NCBI RefSeq assembly: GCF_018398395.1
Contig: NZ_JAHCBF010000002.1
Coordinates: forward strand, 496,001-560,000
Source of the DNA: Croceicoccus gelatinilyticus
GTDB lineage: Bacteria > Pseudomonadota > Alphaproteobacteria > Sphingomonadales > Sphingomonadaceae
Direction: 5' to 3'
DNA: 64,000 nt
In this document: piece after piece, positions 30,784-40,177 of the stretch
How positions within the stretch are numbered: the first letter of the stretch is position 1
Layout of the letters: every line of letters starts with the position of its first letter
Position numbers and translations under genes: made by a program
Notes under the pieces: model-generated
Seen by the model: the letters and a program-made list of their open reading frames with translations, nothing else
Databases searched by the model: none
Told to the model about the DNA's origin: nothing

Positions 30784-31617
30784 TCAGTGCTTCTCGTTCC
30801 GCCAGACGTTGCGGTAGGCAAGGTATGCCAGGACCGTCGCGATCAGGAGGAAGAGCACGACCGGCCAGCCCGTCGCGTGGCGCTTGGCGAGCGTGGGCTC
30901 TGCCGTCCACACGAGGAACGCGGCAAGATCCTGCGACATCGAGTCGAGATCGTTGGGCGACCCGTCGTCGAAGTCCACCTGCCCGTCCATAAGCGGCTGC
31001 GCCATGGCGAGGTTCAGGTTCGGGAAGTACGGGTTGTAGTGCAGCCCGTCCGGAGTCTTCGCCTCGGGGAATTCCTCGAGCAGTTCCGCAGGCTGTTCCT
31101 GGTAACCGGTCAGCAGCGAGTAGACATAGGCGTCACCGTTGTGGCGGGCCTTGGCCATCAGCGAAAGATCAGGCGGGATCGCGTTGTTGTTGGCAGCGCG
31201 AGCGGCGACGTCGTTCGGGTACGGCTTCGGGAAGTAATCGGTCGGCAGGGCGGCACGCATGGTGTCTTCGCCCGTCACCGGATCGATACCCGGAACCATC
31301 CAGGTCGCGGCTTCTGCCTTAACCTGTGCTTCGGTGTAGCCCAGCTGCTCCAAGTCGCGGAAAGCGACGTGGCGCAGCGAGTGACATGCCGAGCAGACTT
31401 CCTTGTAGACCTTGTAGCCACGCTGGACCTGCTGGAGGTCGAAGTGGCCGAAGGGGCCGTCGCTGGCAAGGTGCAGCGCCTTGGGGTGTTCGTGGAACAC
31501 GTGTTCGGCCGTTTCGACCTTGGGCTCGCTCGCCCAGGTGAAGAAGCCGACCGCGAGACTCACGAGGAGCCAGCCGCTGAAGAAGATGCCGACGAGGATG
31601 CCGATAAGACGGACCAT
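30784..31617 (-). CDS. petC: Cytochrome c1 of the bc1 complex
   Basis: The 277-residue protein has an N-terminal membrane/signal helix (about residues 3-25), the haem c motif CSACH at 75-79, the axial Met region and a C-terminal membrane anchor (PVVLFLLIATVLAYLAYR). It passes electrons from the Rieske protein to cytochrome c at the periplasmic side of the inner membrane. It is the last gene of the petABC operon, 25 bases after cytochrome b. Confidence 0.95.
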   Translation of the reverse strand: MVRLIGILVGIFFSGWLLVSLAVGFFTWASEPKVETAEHVFHEHPKALHLASDGPFGHFDLQQVQRGYKVYKEVCSACHSLRHVAFRDLEQLGYTEAQVKAEAATWMVPGIDPVTGEDTMRAALPTDYFPKPYPNDVAARAANNNAIPPDLSLMAKARHNGDAYVYSLLTGYQEQPAELLEEFPEAKTPDGLHYNPYFPNLNLAMAQPLMDGQVDFDDGSPNDLDSMSQDLAAFLVWTAEPTLAKRHATGWPVVLFLLIATVLAYLAYRNVWRNEKH

Positions 31618-31642
31618 TTGTCTGTTTCCCTATTCCGGCCGG

Positions 31643-32917
31643 TTATTCGGCTGCCGCTTCGCCGTTCTTGGCGAGCACAGCGTCAGTGATGGAGTTCGGC
31701 AGAGGCTTGGTCTTCTCGATCATCGACACGATGGGCAGGATGATCAGGAAGTGCGCGAAGTAGTACGCGGCGGCCAGCTGGCTGAACATGACGTAGGGTT
31801 CTTCAGCCGGTGCGCCGCCCAGGTAGAACAGCGCAGCCATGCAGGGCACGAAACCGAACCAGATGAACTTGCGCAGCAGCGGGCGGTAGCGGGCCGAGCG
31901 AACCGGCGACGTGTCGAGCCAGGGCAGGAAGAACCAGACCAGGATGGCTGCGAACATCGCGAGCACGCCGAGCAGCTTGGCGGGCACGAAGAAGAAGTCG
32001 AACGTGAAGGCGCGCAGGATCGCGTAGAACGGCCAGAAGTACCATTCCGGAACGATGTGCGCCGGCGTCGAGAGCGGGTTTGCCGGGATGTAGTTGTCCG
32101 GGTGACCCAGCGCGTTCGGCATGAAGAACACGAACGCGGTGTAGATCACGAGGAACGCGGCAAGCCCGAAGCCGTCCTTCGCGGTGTAGTAGGGGTGGAA
32201 CGGAACCGTGTCCGATTCCTGCTTCACTTCGACGCCGGTCGGGTTCGACGAACCCGGGATGTGCAGCGCCCAGATGTGGAGGATGACCACGCCCAGGATC
32301 ACGAAGGGCAGCAGGAAGTGCAGCGAGAAGAAGCGGTTCAGCGCGGCGTTGTCAGGGGCGAAACCGCCGAGCAGCCAGACCTGGAGCGGTTCGCCGACCA
32401 GCGGGATCGCGCCGAACAGGCCGGTGATGACCTTGGCACCCCAGAAGGACATCTGGCCCCACGGCAGGACGTAGCCCATGAAGGCGGTGGCCATCATGAG
32501 AAGGAAGATCACGACGCCCAGCAGCCAGATCATTTCGCGCGGCGCCTTGTACGACGAGAACAGGAATCCGCGGAAGATGTGGGTGTAGACCACAACGAAG
32601 AACGCGGACGCGCCGTTCGCGTGGGCGTAACGCATCATCCAGCCCCAGTTGACGTCGCGCATGATGTGCTCGGTCGAATCGAATGCGACCAGCGCGTTGG
32701 GCGCGTAGTGCATGGCAAGGATGATGCCGGTGACGATCTGGATCATCAGGCAGAAGCCGGCGAGGACGCCGAAGTTCCACCAGTAATTCAGGTTACGCGG
32801 GACCGGGTAGCCGGCGCCGATCGCGTTGTAGACGAAACGGGGAAGCGGCAGCTTCTCGTCCATCCACTTCATAAGCGGGTTGGTCGGCTGGTAGTGGTTC
32901 GCCCAGGGGAAGCTCAT
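31643..32917 (-). CDS. petB: Cytochrome b of the bc1 complex
   Basis: The 424-residue, eight-helix membrane protein carries the paired haem-ligand histidines in helices B and D and the conserved PEWYFWPFY quinone-site segment. The [11 protein letters not shown] segment belongs to the Qo site. It oxidises and reduces quinol at two sites in the inner membrane. It lies 12 bases after the Rieske gene. The length is normal for alphaproteobacteria. Confidence 0.96.
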   Translation of the reverse strand: MSFPWANHYQPTNPLMKWMDEKLPLPRFVYNAIGAGYPVPRNLNYWWNFGVLAGFCLMIQIVTGIILAMHYAPNALVAFDSTEHIMRDVNWGWMMRYAHANGASAFFVVVYTHIFRGFLFSSYKAPREMIWLLGVVIFLLMMATAFMGYVLPWGQMSFWGAKVITGLFGAIPLVGEPLQVWLLGGFAPDNAALNRFFSLHFLLPFVILGVVILHIWALHIPGSSNPTGVEVKQESDTVPFHPYYTAKDGFGLAAFLVIYTAFVFFMPNALGHPDNYIPANPLSTPAHIVPEWYFWPFYAILRAFTFDFFFVPAKLLGVLAMFAAILVWFFLPWLDTSPVRSARYRPLLRKFIWFGFVPCMAALFYLGGAPAEEPYVMFSQLAAAYYFAHFLIILPIVSMIEKTKPLPNSITDAVLAKNGEAAAE

Positions 32918-32929
32918 CGTCTCTTATCC

Positions 32930-33499
32930 TCAGCCGACTTTGACAGTGGTGTCGGAAGTGTACTCATACTCCGGAACCTCGAGGTTCGTCGGAGCGGGAC
33001 CCTTACGAATGCGTGCGGCGGTGTCGTAGTGCGAACCGTGGCACGGGCAGAAGTAGCCGCCAAATTCGCCCTTCACTTCGCCTTCGCCAGCGCCCAGCGG
33101 CACACAACCGAGGTGGGTGCACACGCCCATCGTGATGAGCATGTCCTCATGACCTTCCTTGGTCATTTCGGCGAGCGTCTTGGGATCGCGCAGCGAGCCC
33201 ACGTCGACGGCATTGGCCGCGGCGATCTCCTTTTCCGTCAGGCGGCGCACGAAAAGCGGCTGCTTGCGGAAGACGGCCTTCACAGCCTGGCCGGGCTGGA
33301 TCGCGGAGATGTCGACTTCGGTCGAGCTTTCGGCGAGCACGTCCTTGGACGGCGCCATCTGGCTGATCAGCGGGTAGAGGGTCGCAAGCGCGCCCACGCC
33401 GCCGAAGCTTACCGCAGCGATTTCGATGAAGTCGCGGCGACGAACACCACCTTCATCGCCATCCGCAACCGCGGTGTTGTCGATCGTAGCCTCTGCCAT
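32930..33499 (-). CDS. petA: Rieske iron-sulfur protein of the bc1 complex
   Basis: The 189-residue protein has a Tat-type N-terminus (RRDFIEIAA) with one membrane helix and the [2Fe-2S] motifs CTHLGC (127-132) and CPCHGS (151-156). It transfers electrons from quinol to cytochrome c1. It is the first gene of the petABC operon. The upstream gap of about 180 bases should hold the promoter, but I could not single out convincing boxes. Confidence 0.95.
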   Translation of the reverse strand: MAEATIDNTAVADGDEGGVRRRDFIEIAAVSFGGVGALATLYPLISQMAPSKDVLAESSTEVDISAIQPGQAVKAVFRKQPLFVRRLTEKEIAAANAVDVGSLRDPKTLAEMTKEGHEDMLITMGVCTHLGCVPLGAGEGEVKGEFGGYFCPCHGSHYDTAARIRKGPAPTNLEVPEYEYTSDTTVKVG

Positions 33500-33681
33500 G
33501 CGTGGCCATCCCTGATCTGGCCGCCCGGCTGATTACCGGGCAGGAAGGTTTTCAGACTTTCCGGAAAGCTGCCCGCCTCCGGACCCGAACGGAATCGTGA
33601 CAGCACGAGGCAATTCGCCCCGCACAGGACCCGTCTTGGCGCGCCTCATAGACACGGTGCGCGAAATTTCCAACAGGCATT

Positions 33682-34761
33682 TTACGCTGTTTCCGCAGCT
33701 GCGAAGCCTGCACCTTCGGGCCATGCCGGACTGCGAAGGGCGATAACCTTGAACAGATCGCCCATCTGATCGGGGTCTACGAGGCGTTTCAGCGCCTCCA
33801 GAACGTCGCCCGCAAGCGACGGATTCGCCCGCGCCAACGCGCCTGCGCGCTGCCCGATGCCCAGTGCCATCAGGAACGCGCCCTGCCCGCTCATGCCCGT
33901 AACCGTAAGCCCTCCGGCCTGCCCCGCTTCTCCCAATGCTGCGAAATCGACGTGGGCGGTAAGGTCCGCAGTTCCCGGCGCCGCAAACGGATCGGCGCGT
34001 TCGTGGCGGGCGACGGCCTGGAAGGTCGATCCGGTGCGCGGTGCAAGGTGGCCATAGTCGATCGCGAGAATCGCCCCGCCCTGCCGTGCGACCCGTTCGG
34101 ACAGTTCGCGCATTATCGCCGATGCGGCGGGGCAGGTTTCGACCACAGTGCCTTCCGCGCTGTCCCGAAGATGGGCGGGAACTGCCGCGTCCATCGGCTT
34201 GTCGCCCGGGGCGGGAACGAATCGGTCATCGGCAAGTGCCACGGTCATTTCGCGCCAACCATCTGCCGTGCGGACAAGCTGCCTGATGGGCAGCGCGTCG
34301 AAGAATTCGTTGGCGACGACCAGAAGCGGGCGGTCCTCTGGCAGGGTCGAGACATCGTCGTGGAACTGCGCGCCTGCCAAGAGGTCGCCCTGTGCGCCGC
34401 GCAAGGCGGGCGATCCTTCGACAAGGTGCACGCGCGGCACACCGCCCGTCATGCCCAGCACGCGCAGCGCATCGCGCGCCAGCGTCCCGCGCCCGGGGCC
34501 AAGTTCTACATAAGCCGCAGCCGAGGCATCGGGCAGCCCCGCCGCCACCGCCCTTGCCCGCGTGTCGGCCAGCCAGCCGCCGATCATCTCGCCGAACATC
34601 TGGCTGATTTCCGGCGCGGTGATGAAATCGCCCGCAGCGCCCAGCGGATCACGCGCGCTGTAATAGTGCGCGTTCGCCTCTGCCATGTACTGCGCGAGCG
34701 GGATCGGCCCGAAATTGCGAATCAGGTCTGCGAAATGGTCCGAAAGGTCGCGCCGTGCCAT
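33682..34761 (-). CDS. MidA/NDUFAF7-type SAM-dependent methyltransferase
   Basis: The 359-residue protein has the family N-terminus FGPIPLAQYMAEA, the Gly-rich SAM motif VELGPGRGTLARDAL, the FFDALPIRQ segment and a late IDYGHLA, all characteristic of the MidA family. The mitochondrial member methylates an Arg of complex I subunit NDUFS2; bacterial roles are less clear. It starts 10 bases after lgt, forming a two-gene operon. Confidence 0.88.
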   Translation of the reverse strand: MARRDLSDHFADLIRNFGPIPLAQYMAEANAHYYSARDPLGAAGDFITAPEISQMFGEMIGGWLADTRARAVAAGLPDASAAAYVELGPGRGTLARDALRVLGMTGGVPRVHLVEGSPALRGAQGDLLAGAQFHDDVSTLPEDRPLLVVANEFFDALPIRQLVRTADGWREMTVALADDRFVPAPGDKPMDAAVPAHLRDSAEGTVVETCPAASAIMRELSERVARQGGAILAIDYGHLAPRTGSTFQAVARHERADPFAAPGTADLTAHVDFAALGEAGQAGGLTVTGMSGQGAFLMALGIGQRAGALARANPSLAGDVLEALKRLVDPDQMGDLFKVIALRSPAWPEGAGFAAAETA

Positions 34762-34771
34762 TCCCGCCCCC

Positions 34772-35758
34772 TCAGGCCGGGTCGGCGACCGGAGCTTTCG
34801 CCTGCTGGCCGATGGCGGGCCGCGTCAGCGACCAGATCACGATGCCGACACCGATGGCGATCATCGGCAGGGTGAGCCACTGGCCCATCGACAGCCCGGT
34901 ATTGGCCGCAAATTCGGCCAGTTGCTCGTCCGGTTCGCGGAAGAACTCGACCGTGAAGCGGCCGAGCGCGATCCCTGCGGTGAATACGCCGACAAGAAAG
35001 CCCGGGCGATAGCGCGCCCGCGTCAGCCAGAAGAGCGAGAGCATGATGATGATCATGACAAGACCTTCCAGCGCCGCTTCGTAAAGCTGGCTGGGGTGGC
35101 GCGGCATCGGTCCGCCGCGCGGAAACACCATACCCCACGCGACATCGGTGGGGCGGCCCCACAATTCGCCGTTGATGAAGTTCGCGATGCGCCCGAACAG
35201 CATCCCGAACGCGACGTTGACCGAGATATAGTCGCACATGCGGATGAAATTGAGCTTGTTGCGCCACGCGACCCACGCGATCGCCAGCAACACGCCCATC
35301 ACGCCGCCATGGAAGCTCATTCCCCCGTTCCACAGCTGCACCAGCTGGTCCGGATTGGCCCAGAGCGAGGGTTCGTAGAACGTGGCATAACCAATGCGCC
35401 CGCCAAGGATGATGCCCAGCGTACACCAGAAGAACAGGTCTTCGGCATGGCGCTGCGCCATCGGGGCGCCGGGCTGCTTCAGCATGCGCGTCAGGTGCCA
35501 GTAACCGACGACGATGCCGGCCAGATAGGCCAGCGAATAATAGCGCAGCGTGAAGAAGCCGAGGTCGATTCCCGGCCTCAGGCCAAGGTCTGCCCAGTGG
35601 ATCGGGGCGTTCGCCGTCTCGGCGGCGGCAGCAAGCAATTCAAGCAATCGACTAAACTTTCCGTCTGGGCCGAAGGGAACCCCGGCGCGTCGGCGCGCTT
35701 TTGGCACAGGGAGCGATGGGATGGTAGGGGGCTGAACAAAGGTCGCCGCGTTACGCAA
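34772..35758 (-). CDS. lgt: Prolipoprotein diacylglyceryl transferase
   Basis: A seven-helix membrane enzyme that transfers diacylglycerol from phosphatidylglycerol to the lipobox Cys of prolipoproteins. Signature segments are HGGVMG, GRIANFINGELWGRPTD and RHPSQLYEA. The first 35-40 residues from the ATG at 35758 are Arg/Pro-rich and unlike the family. A TTG just before LLAAAAETANAP may be the true start, giving about 287 residues. It is divergent from glnD. Confidence 0.92.
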   Translation of the reverse strand: MRNAATFVQPPTIPSLPVPKARRRAGVPFGPDGKFSRLLELLAAAAETANAPIHWADLGLRPGIDLGFFTLRYYSLAYLAGIVVGYWHLTRMLKQPGAPMAQRHAEDLFFWCTLGIILGGRIGYATFYEPSLWANPDQLVQLWNGGMSFHGGVMGVLLAIAWVAWRNKLNFIRMCDYISVNVAFGMLFGRIANFINGELWGRPTDVAWGMVFPRGGPMPRHPSQLYEAALEGLVMIIIMLSLFWLTRARYRPGFLVGVFTAGIALGRFTVEFFREPDEQLAEFAANTGLSMGQWLTLPMIAIGVGIVIWSLTRPAIGQQAKAPVADPA

Positions 35759-35781
35759 ACTGCCAGTTACCCTGCCCTGTT

Positions 35782-35810
35782 TTCTTGTGCCGTAACGCTG
35801 CCCATATAAG
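35782..35810 (+). promoter_or_regulatory. Putative glnD promoter
   Basis: TTCTTG (35782-35787) and TATAAG (35805-35810) are spaced 17 bases, 50 bases before the glnD start, in the divergent gap with lgt. Confidence 0.5.
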
Positions 35811-35860
35811 ACATACGAAAACGGCGCGCGGACCTGCCGCGCGTGAAGGAAGGACCTGAC

Positions 35861-38602
35861 TTGCCCGCACCGCGTATCCCGAACCAGCGTGCCATCATCG
35901 ACCGCCGCCGCGTCGTCGCTAAACTCGACGCGCTGGTCGAGGACATGGACAGCTTCGACCGCAAGCCGATCGTCAAGCTACTGCGCGGCGCGCTCGATAC
36001 CGGCCGCGCGGAAATCGCCGACAGGTTGGTGGAAGAGCCCGCTGCCGGTCACAAGGCAGCCGCGGCACAATCCTTCCTGATCGACCAGCTGGTCCGCATC
36101 ATCCACGACCACGTCATTACCCACGTCTATCCGCTGGCCAACCGTTCCAGTGGCGAACGCCTCGCCATCCTGGCCGTCGGCGGATACGGGCGCGGCGAAA
36201 TGGCGCCGCAGTCCGACGTCGACATCGGCTTCATCACGCCGATGAAGAACACCGCGTGGTGCGAGCAGGTGGCAGAGGCCATGCTCTACTACTTGTGGGA
36301 CCTTGGCCTTAAAGTCGGCCATTCCAGCCGCACGCTGGACGACATGGTCCGCATGGCCAAGCAGGACCTGACGATCCGCACCGCCCTGCTGGAGGCCCGC
36401 TTCCTGTGGGGCGATCAGGATCTTTACGACGAGGCGCGTGACCGGTTCTGGAAGGAAGTCGTCAAGGGGACGGAACGCCAGTTCGTCGCCGACAAGCTGG
36501 AAGAACGCGATGCGCGCCACAAGCGCATGGGCGATTCGCGCTATGTCGTCGAACCCAACGTGAAAGAGGGCAAGGGCGGGCTTCGCGACCTCCACACGCT
36601 CTACTGGATCGGCAAGTACATCCACCGCGTGCAGAGCGCGTCGGAACTGGTCGGCGCAGGGCTGCTGTCGCAATCCGAATACCGCGCCTTCCGCCGGGCG
36701 GAGAACTTCTTCCTCGCCGTGCGCTGCCACATGCACATGATCACCGGGCGTGAGGAAGACCGCCTGACTTTCGACCTTCAGCGCGAAGTGTCGGAGCGGA
36801 TGAACTTCGTCGACCGCCCGGGCAAGAGCGCGGTCGAACGCTTCATGCGGTTCTATTTCCTGCAGGCAAAGCGCGTCGGATCGCTGACGGGCGTGTTCCT
36901 GGCGCAGCTGGACGAACAGTTCGCCAAGCGGGCCAGCCGCAACCTGATTTCGCGCCTGCGCGACCGCAAGCGCACGATCAAGGGGTTCGAGATTTCGGGC
37001 GGGCGGATCAACATCCCCAACGACACCTTCTTCCAGAAGGACCCGAAGCGGATGGTCGAAATCTTTACCCTCGCCAATCACGAAGGGGTCGAAGTCCATC
37101 CCGAGGCGATGCGTGCCGCCGACCGCGATGCCGTGCTGATCGACCGGACCGTGCGCAACGATGCCAAGGCGAACGCGCTTTTCCTCGATCTGCTGGCCAG
37201 TCACGACAATCCCGAACTGGCCCTGCGCTGGATGAACGAGGCAGGCGTTTTCGGCCGCATCATGCCCGAGTTCGGCCGGGTCGTCGCGCAGATGCAGTTC
37301 GACATGTACCACCACTACACGGTGGACGAGCACACGATCCGCGCCATTGGCACGCTCGCCCGGATCGAGAGCGGGGAGATGAACGACACGCACCCGCTGT
37401 CGACGGAGTTGCTGCCCAAGCTAAAGCACCGCCGCGCGCTCTATGTCGCGACGCTGATGCACGACATCGCCAAGGGCCGCGGGGGCAATCACTCGGTCCT
37501 TGGCGCGGAACTGGCAGAAAAGGTCTGCCCGCGCCTCGGCCTTGACGAGACGGAGACCGAACTGGTCGCATGGCTGGTACGCCACCACCTGTTGATGAGC
37601 GCCACTGCGTTCAAGCGCGATCTTGCCGATCACAAGACGATCATCGACTTTGTCGAAGTAGTCCAGTCGATGGAGCGCCTGCGCCAGCTTCTTATCCTGA
37701 CCGTTGTCGACATCGGCGCGGTGGGACCGGGCACTTGGAACAGCTGGAAGGGGCAGCTTCTCACCGACCTTTACTACGCGGCCGAAGAACGCATCCGGCT
37801 GGGCCACAAGGTTCATGGCCGCGACAAGCGGATCGAGATCAAAAAGCAGCTCGTCACCGACATCCTCGAAGACGGCGGTGCACTGGTCGAAAAGTTCGGC
37901 AAGACGATGCAGCCGTCCTACTGGATTGCCGAGGCCGAGGACGTCATCGCCTCGAACCTTCGCCAGATGGACGCGATGGGCAAACAGCCGCTGTCGATCG
38001 ACACGCAGTACTATGCCGCGCGCGGCGCAACGCTGGTGACCGCCATGGCCGCCGACCACCCGGGCCTTTTTTCGCGCATCTGCGGTGCGATCCACCTTGC
38101 CGGCGGCAACATCATCGATGCGCGCATCCACACGACCCGCAATGGCCTCGCGGTCGACAACTTCCTTGTGCAGGACCCGCTGGGCCGCCCCTTCATGGAA
38201 GAAGGGCAGATGCAGCGGCTGGTGAAGGGGATCGAGGACGCGCTGGCGAACAAGGTGAAGCTGGTGCCGCAACTGGCCGCCCGCCCCACCGCGCGCACCC
38301 GCGCCCATGCCTTCGACGTGCGCCCACGCGTCAATTTTGACAACGAGGCTTCGAACAAGTTCACTGTCGTAGAGGTAAACGCCCGCGACCGTCCGGCCCT
38401 GCTGAACCGCCTGTCCCGCGCGCTGTTCGAGGCAAAGACGATCGTGAATTCGGCCCACATCACCCATTATGGCGAGCGTGCGGCCGATACGTTCTATGTA
38501 ACCGACCTCTTGGGCGACAAGATTGCCAGCGAGAGCCGTTTGAAGACGCTTGAAAAGAAGCTTCTCGAAGCGGTCGAGGCGACGGAAGAAGCGGCTAGCT
38601 AA
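35861..38602 (+). CDS. glnD: Bifunctional uridylyltransferase/uridylyl-removing enzyme
   Basis: The 913-residue PII-modifying sensor of nitrogen status. The nucleotidyltransferase motif AVGGYGRGEMAPQSDVDIGF lies near residues 100-119. The HD phosphohydrolase motif (TLMHDIAKGRGGNHS) lies in the middle, and two ACT domains at the C-terminus sense glutamine. The TTG at 35861 (MPAPRIPNQ) is favoured because AAGGAAGGA lies 6 bases upstream; GTG at 35843 is the alternative. A single gene followed by a strong terminator. Confidence 0.95.
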   Translation: MPAPRIPNQRAIIDRRRVVAKLDALVEDMDSFDRKPIVKLLRGALDTGRAEIADRLVEEPAAGHKAAAAQSFLIDQLVRIIHDHVITHVYPLANRSSGERLAILAVGGYGRGEMAPQSDVDIGFITPMKNTAWCEQVAEAMLYYLWDLGLKVGHSSRTLDDMVRMAKQDLTIRTALLEARFLWGDQDLYDEARDRFWKEVVKGTERQFVADKLEERDARHKRMGDSRYVVEPNVKEGKGGLRDLHTLYWIGKYIHRVQSASELVGAGLLSQSEYRAFRRAENFFLAVRCHMHMITGREEDRLTFDLQREVSERMNFVDRPGKSAVERFMRFYFLQAKRVGSLTGVFLAQLDEQFAKRASRNLISRLRDRKRTIKGFEISGGRINIPNDTFFQKDPKRMVEIFTLANHEGVEVHPEAMRAADRDAVLIDRTVRNDAKANALFLDLLASHDNPELALRWMNEAGVFGRIMPEFGRVVAQMQFDMYHHYTVDEHTIRAIGTLARIESGEMNDTHPLSTELLPKLKHRRALYVATLMHDIAKGRGGNHSVLGAELAEKVCPRLGLDETETELVAWLVRHHLLMSATAFKRDLADHKTIIDFVEVVQSMERLRQLLILTVVDIGAVGPGTWNSWKGQLLTDLYYAAEERIRLGHKVHGRDKRIEIKKQLVTDILEDGGALVEKFGKTMQPSYWIAEAEDVIASNLRQMDAMGKQPLSIDTQYYAARGATLVTAMAADHPGLFSRICGAIHLAGGNIIDARIHTTRNGLAVDNFLVQDPLGRPFMEEGQMQRLVKGIEDALANKVKLVPQLAARPTARTRAHAFDVRPRVNFDNEASNKFTVVEVNARDRPALLNRLSRALFEAKTIVNSAHITHYGERAADTFYVTDLLGDKIASESRLKTLEKKLLEAVEATEEAAS

Positions 38603-38623
38603 GACCCGCCAGAACCAGAAACG

Positions 38624-38675
38624 AAAACGGGGCGGGACGGACAGGCAAAAACCTGTCGCATCCCGCCCCGTTTCT
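38624..38675. terminator. Bidirectional terminator between glnD and the OmpA-family gene
   Basis: AAACGGGGCGGGA at about 38625-38637 pairs with TCCCGCCCCGTTT at 38661-38673, with a smaller internal hairpin (ACAGG/CCTGT). A-rich and T-rich flanks make it functional on both strands. Confidence 0.85.
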
Positions 38676-38724
38676 TATCGGGCGTCATGCCTTGGGGCAG
38701 GCACGTGGCCTGCCCCGGCAATCC

Positions 38725-39606
38725 TTAAAGGCCGTCGAGACCCTTGCTGACCAGAACGTTGACCGCGACGCGGCGGTTCTGCGCCTTGCCGTATTCGGTT
38801 TCGTTGTCGGCGGCCGGATCGGCTTCCGACATGCCCGTCGGCGTCAGCATGCGATAGGGCTTCCAGCCGCAGGCCTGCTGCAGGTAGTTCACCACGCGGC
38901 CAGCACGCTTCTCGCTCAGTTCCTGGTTGTAGTCCTGGCTACCGTCGGAATCGGTGTAACCGACGACCAGCAGCAGGGCGTTGTCCATGCCTTCGGCCTG
39001 GTTCGCGGCGGTGCACAGCTCGTTTTCGGCTTCGGCCGACAGGTTCCAGCGGCCGGTGTCGAAGTAGACGTTCGTGGTCGACTTGATGTTGTACTTGTCG
39101 ATGTCACCCATGCGGCCACGCAGGGCTTCGGTCGCGGCTTCGTTCTGGGCAAAGCGCTGGTCGGTGCCGTTGAAGATCATCGCTGCGGTTTCGAGATCGT
39201 CGTTGCTGAAACGGATCTCGTCGGCGACCAGCACGTTGGCGTACTGCATCGTCTTCACCTTGACCGGCAGGCCGTTGAACAGCGACGAAGCTGCACGGTC
39301 CTTGCTCGACAGGCCGAGGAAGCCGCCCTTGCTCTTGATGTCGGTTTCGTCATCGATGGTGACGACGGTGCGGGTGCCATCCGAAGCGGTAACCTGCATA
39401 CGATCACCGGCGCGGGCGGAAATGATGCCTTCGACCTCGGGGCCTTCGGTCATTTCGGCGCGGCTGGGAAGGCGGTCGGCATTAACGGTCGCAAGGACGC
39501 TGTTCGCCGACGGATCATTGACCTGCTGGGCGAATGCGCCGGTGGCCGGAACGGCCAGGGTGGCTGCAAGCAGCAGGGCCTTCGAAGTCATGGAAACCGA
39601 TTTCAT
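38725..39606 (-). CDS. OmpA-family outer-membrane/peptidoglycan-binding protein
   Basis: A 293-residue exported protein. The signal peptide ends at AFA-QQ (about residue 25). The C-terminal OmpA domain (about 165-290) has NVYFDTGRWNLS, VVGYTDSDGS, LSEKRAGRVVNYL and QNRRVAVNVL, the peptidoglycan-binding motif set. The N-terminal half is a periplasmic domain rather than an eight-strand barrel. The ATG at 39606 is chosen because AAGGAG lies 7 bases upstream; the ATG at 39612 is too close to it. Confidence 0.88.
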   Translation of the reverse strand: MKSVSMTSKALLLAATLAVPATGAFAQQVNDPSANSVLATVNADRLPSRAEMTEGPEVEGIISARAGDRMQVTASDGTRTVVTIDDETDIKSKGGFLGLSSKDRAASSLFNGLPVKVKTMQYANVLVADEIRFSNDDLETAAMIFNGTDQRFAQNEAATEALRGRMGDIDKYNIKSTTNVYFDTGRWNLSAEAENELCTAANQAEGMDNALLLVVGYTDSDGSQDYNQELSEKRAGRVVNYLQQACGWKPYRMLTPTGMSEADPAADNETEYGKAQNRRVAVNVLVSKGLDGL

Positions 39607-40177
39607 CAACATACTCCTTGAATTGTTCGGCCCGGGACACCGCTTTTGTGGTGACACTGTGCCATCGTCCCCTGATGGCTTTCGGGCTTTCGAAAAATTT
39701 ACCCCTCTAAAAAAGGCGTGCGGCGGCGGGCCACACGTGAACGCAAGGCGATGCCTGTTCACCCCGCCCTTGCTGGCGCATTAACAATTCCCGTTAGCCA
39801 TGCGGTTTAGCTGCTAACGAGAGCGCATTGTGCGACGAACCGTTGAACGTGTCGCCACAAAAAAGCCATTTTCCCACGGTCGTTTGCCACATTTCTTGCC
39901 CGTGGAGCTGGTTCGAAGCGGGATTCGCTGCCCTTTTTGGGGTCGGATTCGCCCGCATGGGAGGGCTTAATAGATGGCTGTCCTACAGGCGCAGAGGACG
40001 CCATGATGCGGGCGGCTCTTTAAATTCGTGATGTTTTTCCGGCTCGGCGCATAAAGTGTCACCCAGCGGCATGGCGCCGCGGGCCGCAGATTTCGGCGGT
40101 TTTTGACAGGATACGGCAGGGTGACAGGGTGTCACCTTTGTCACCCGCGGCATTCCCGCGCGTTGGTTTTCCGGCGG
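39607..40177. other. Intergenic region between the OmpA-family gene and gltX
   Basis: No convincing gene. It contains the ribosome site and presumably the promoter of the OmpA-family gene. A possible structured element lies at 39951-40013 (GCCCGCAT/ATGCGGGC closing stem with an inner GTCCT/AGGAC hairpin). Three TGTCACC motifs occur at about 40058, 40130 and 40138, the middle one forming an inverted repeat with GGTGACA at 40120-40126. This last hairpin may end gltX transcription. Confidence 0.5.

Noticed and set aside
31481-33532. Plus-strand reading frame of 683 codons over petABC
   Set aside because: Glu/Arg/His-rich antisense shadow of cytochrome b and the Rieske protein.
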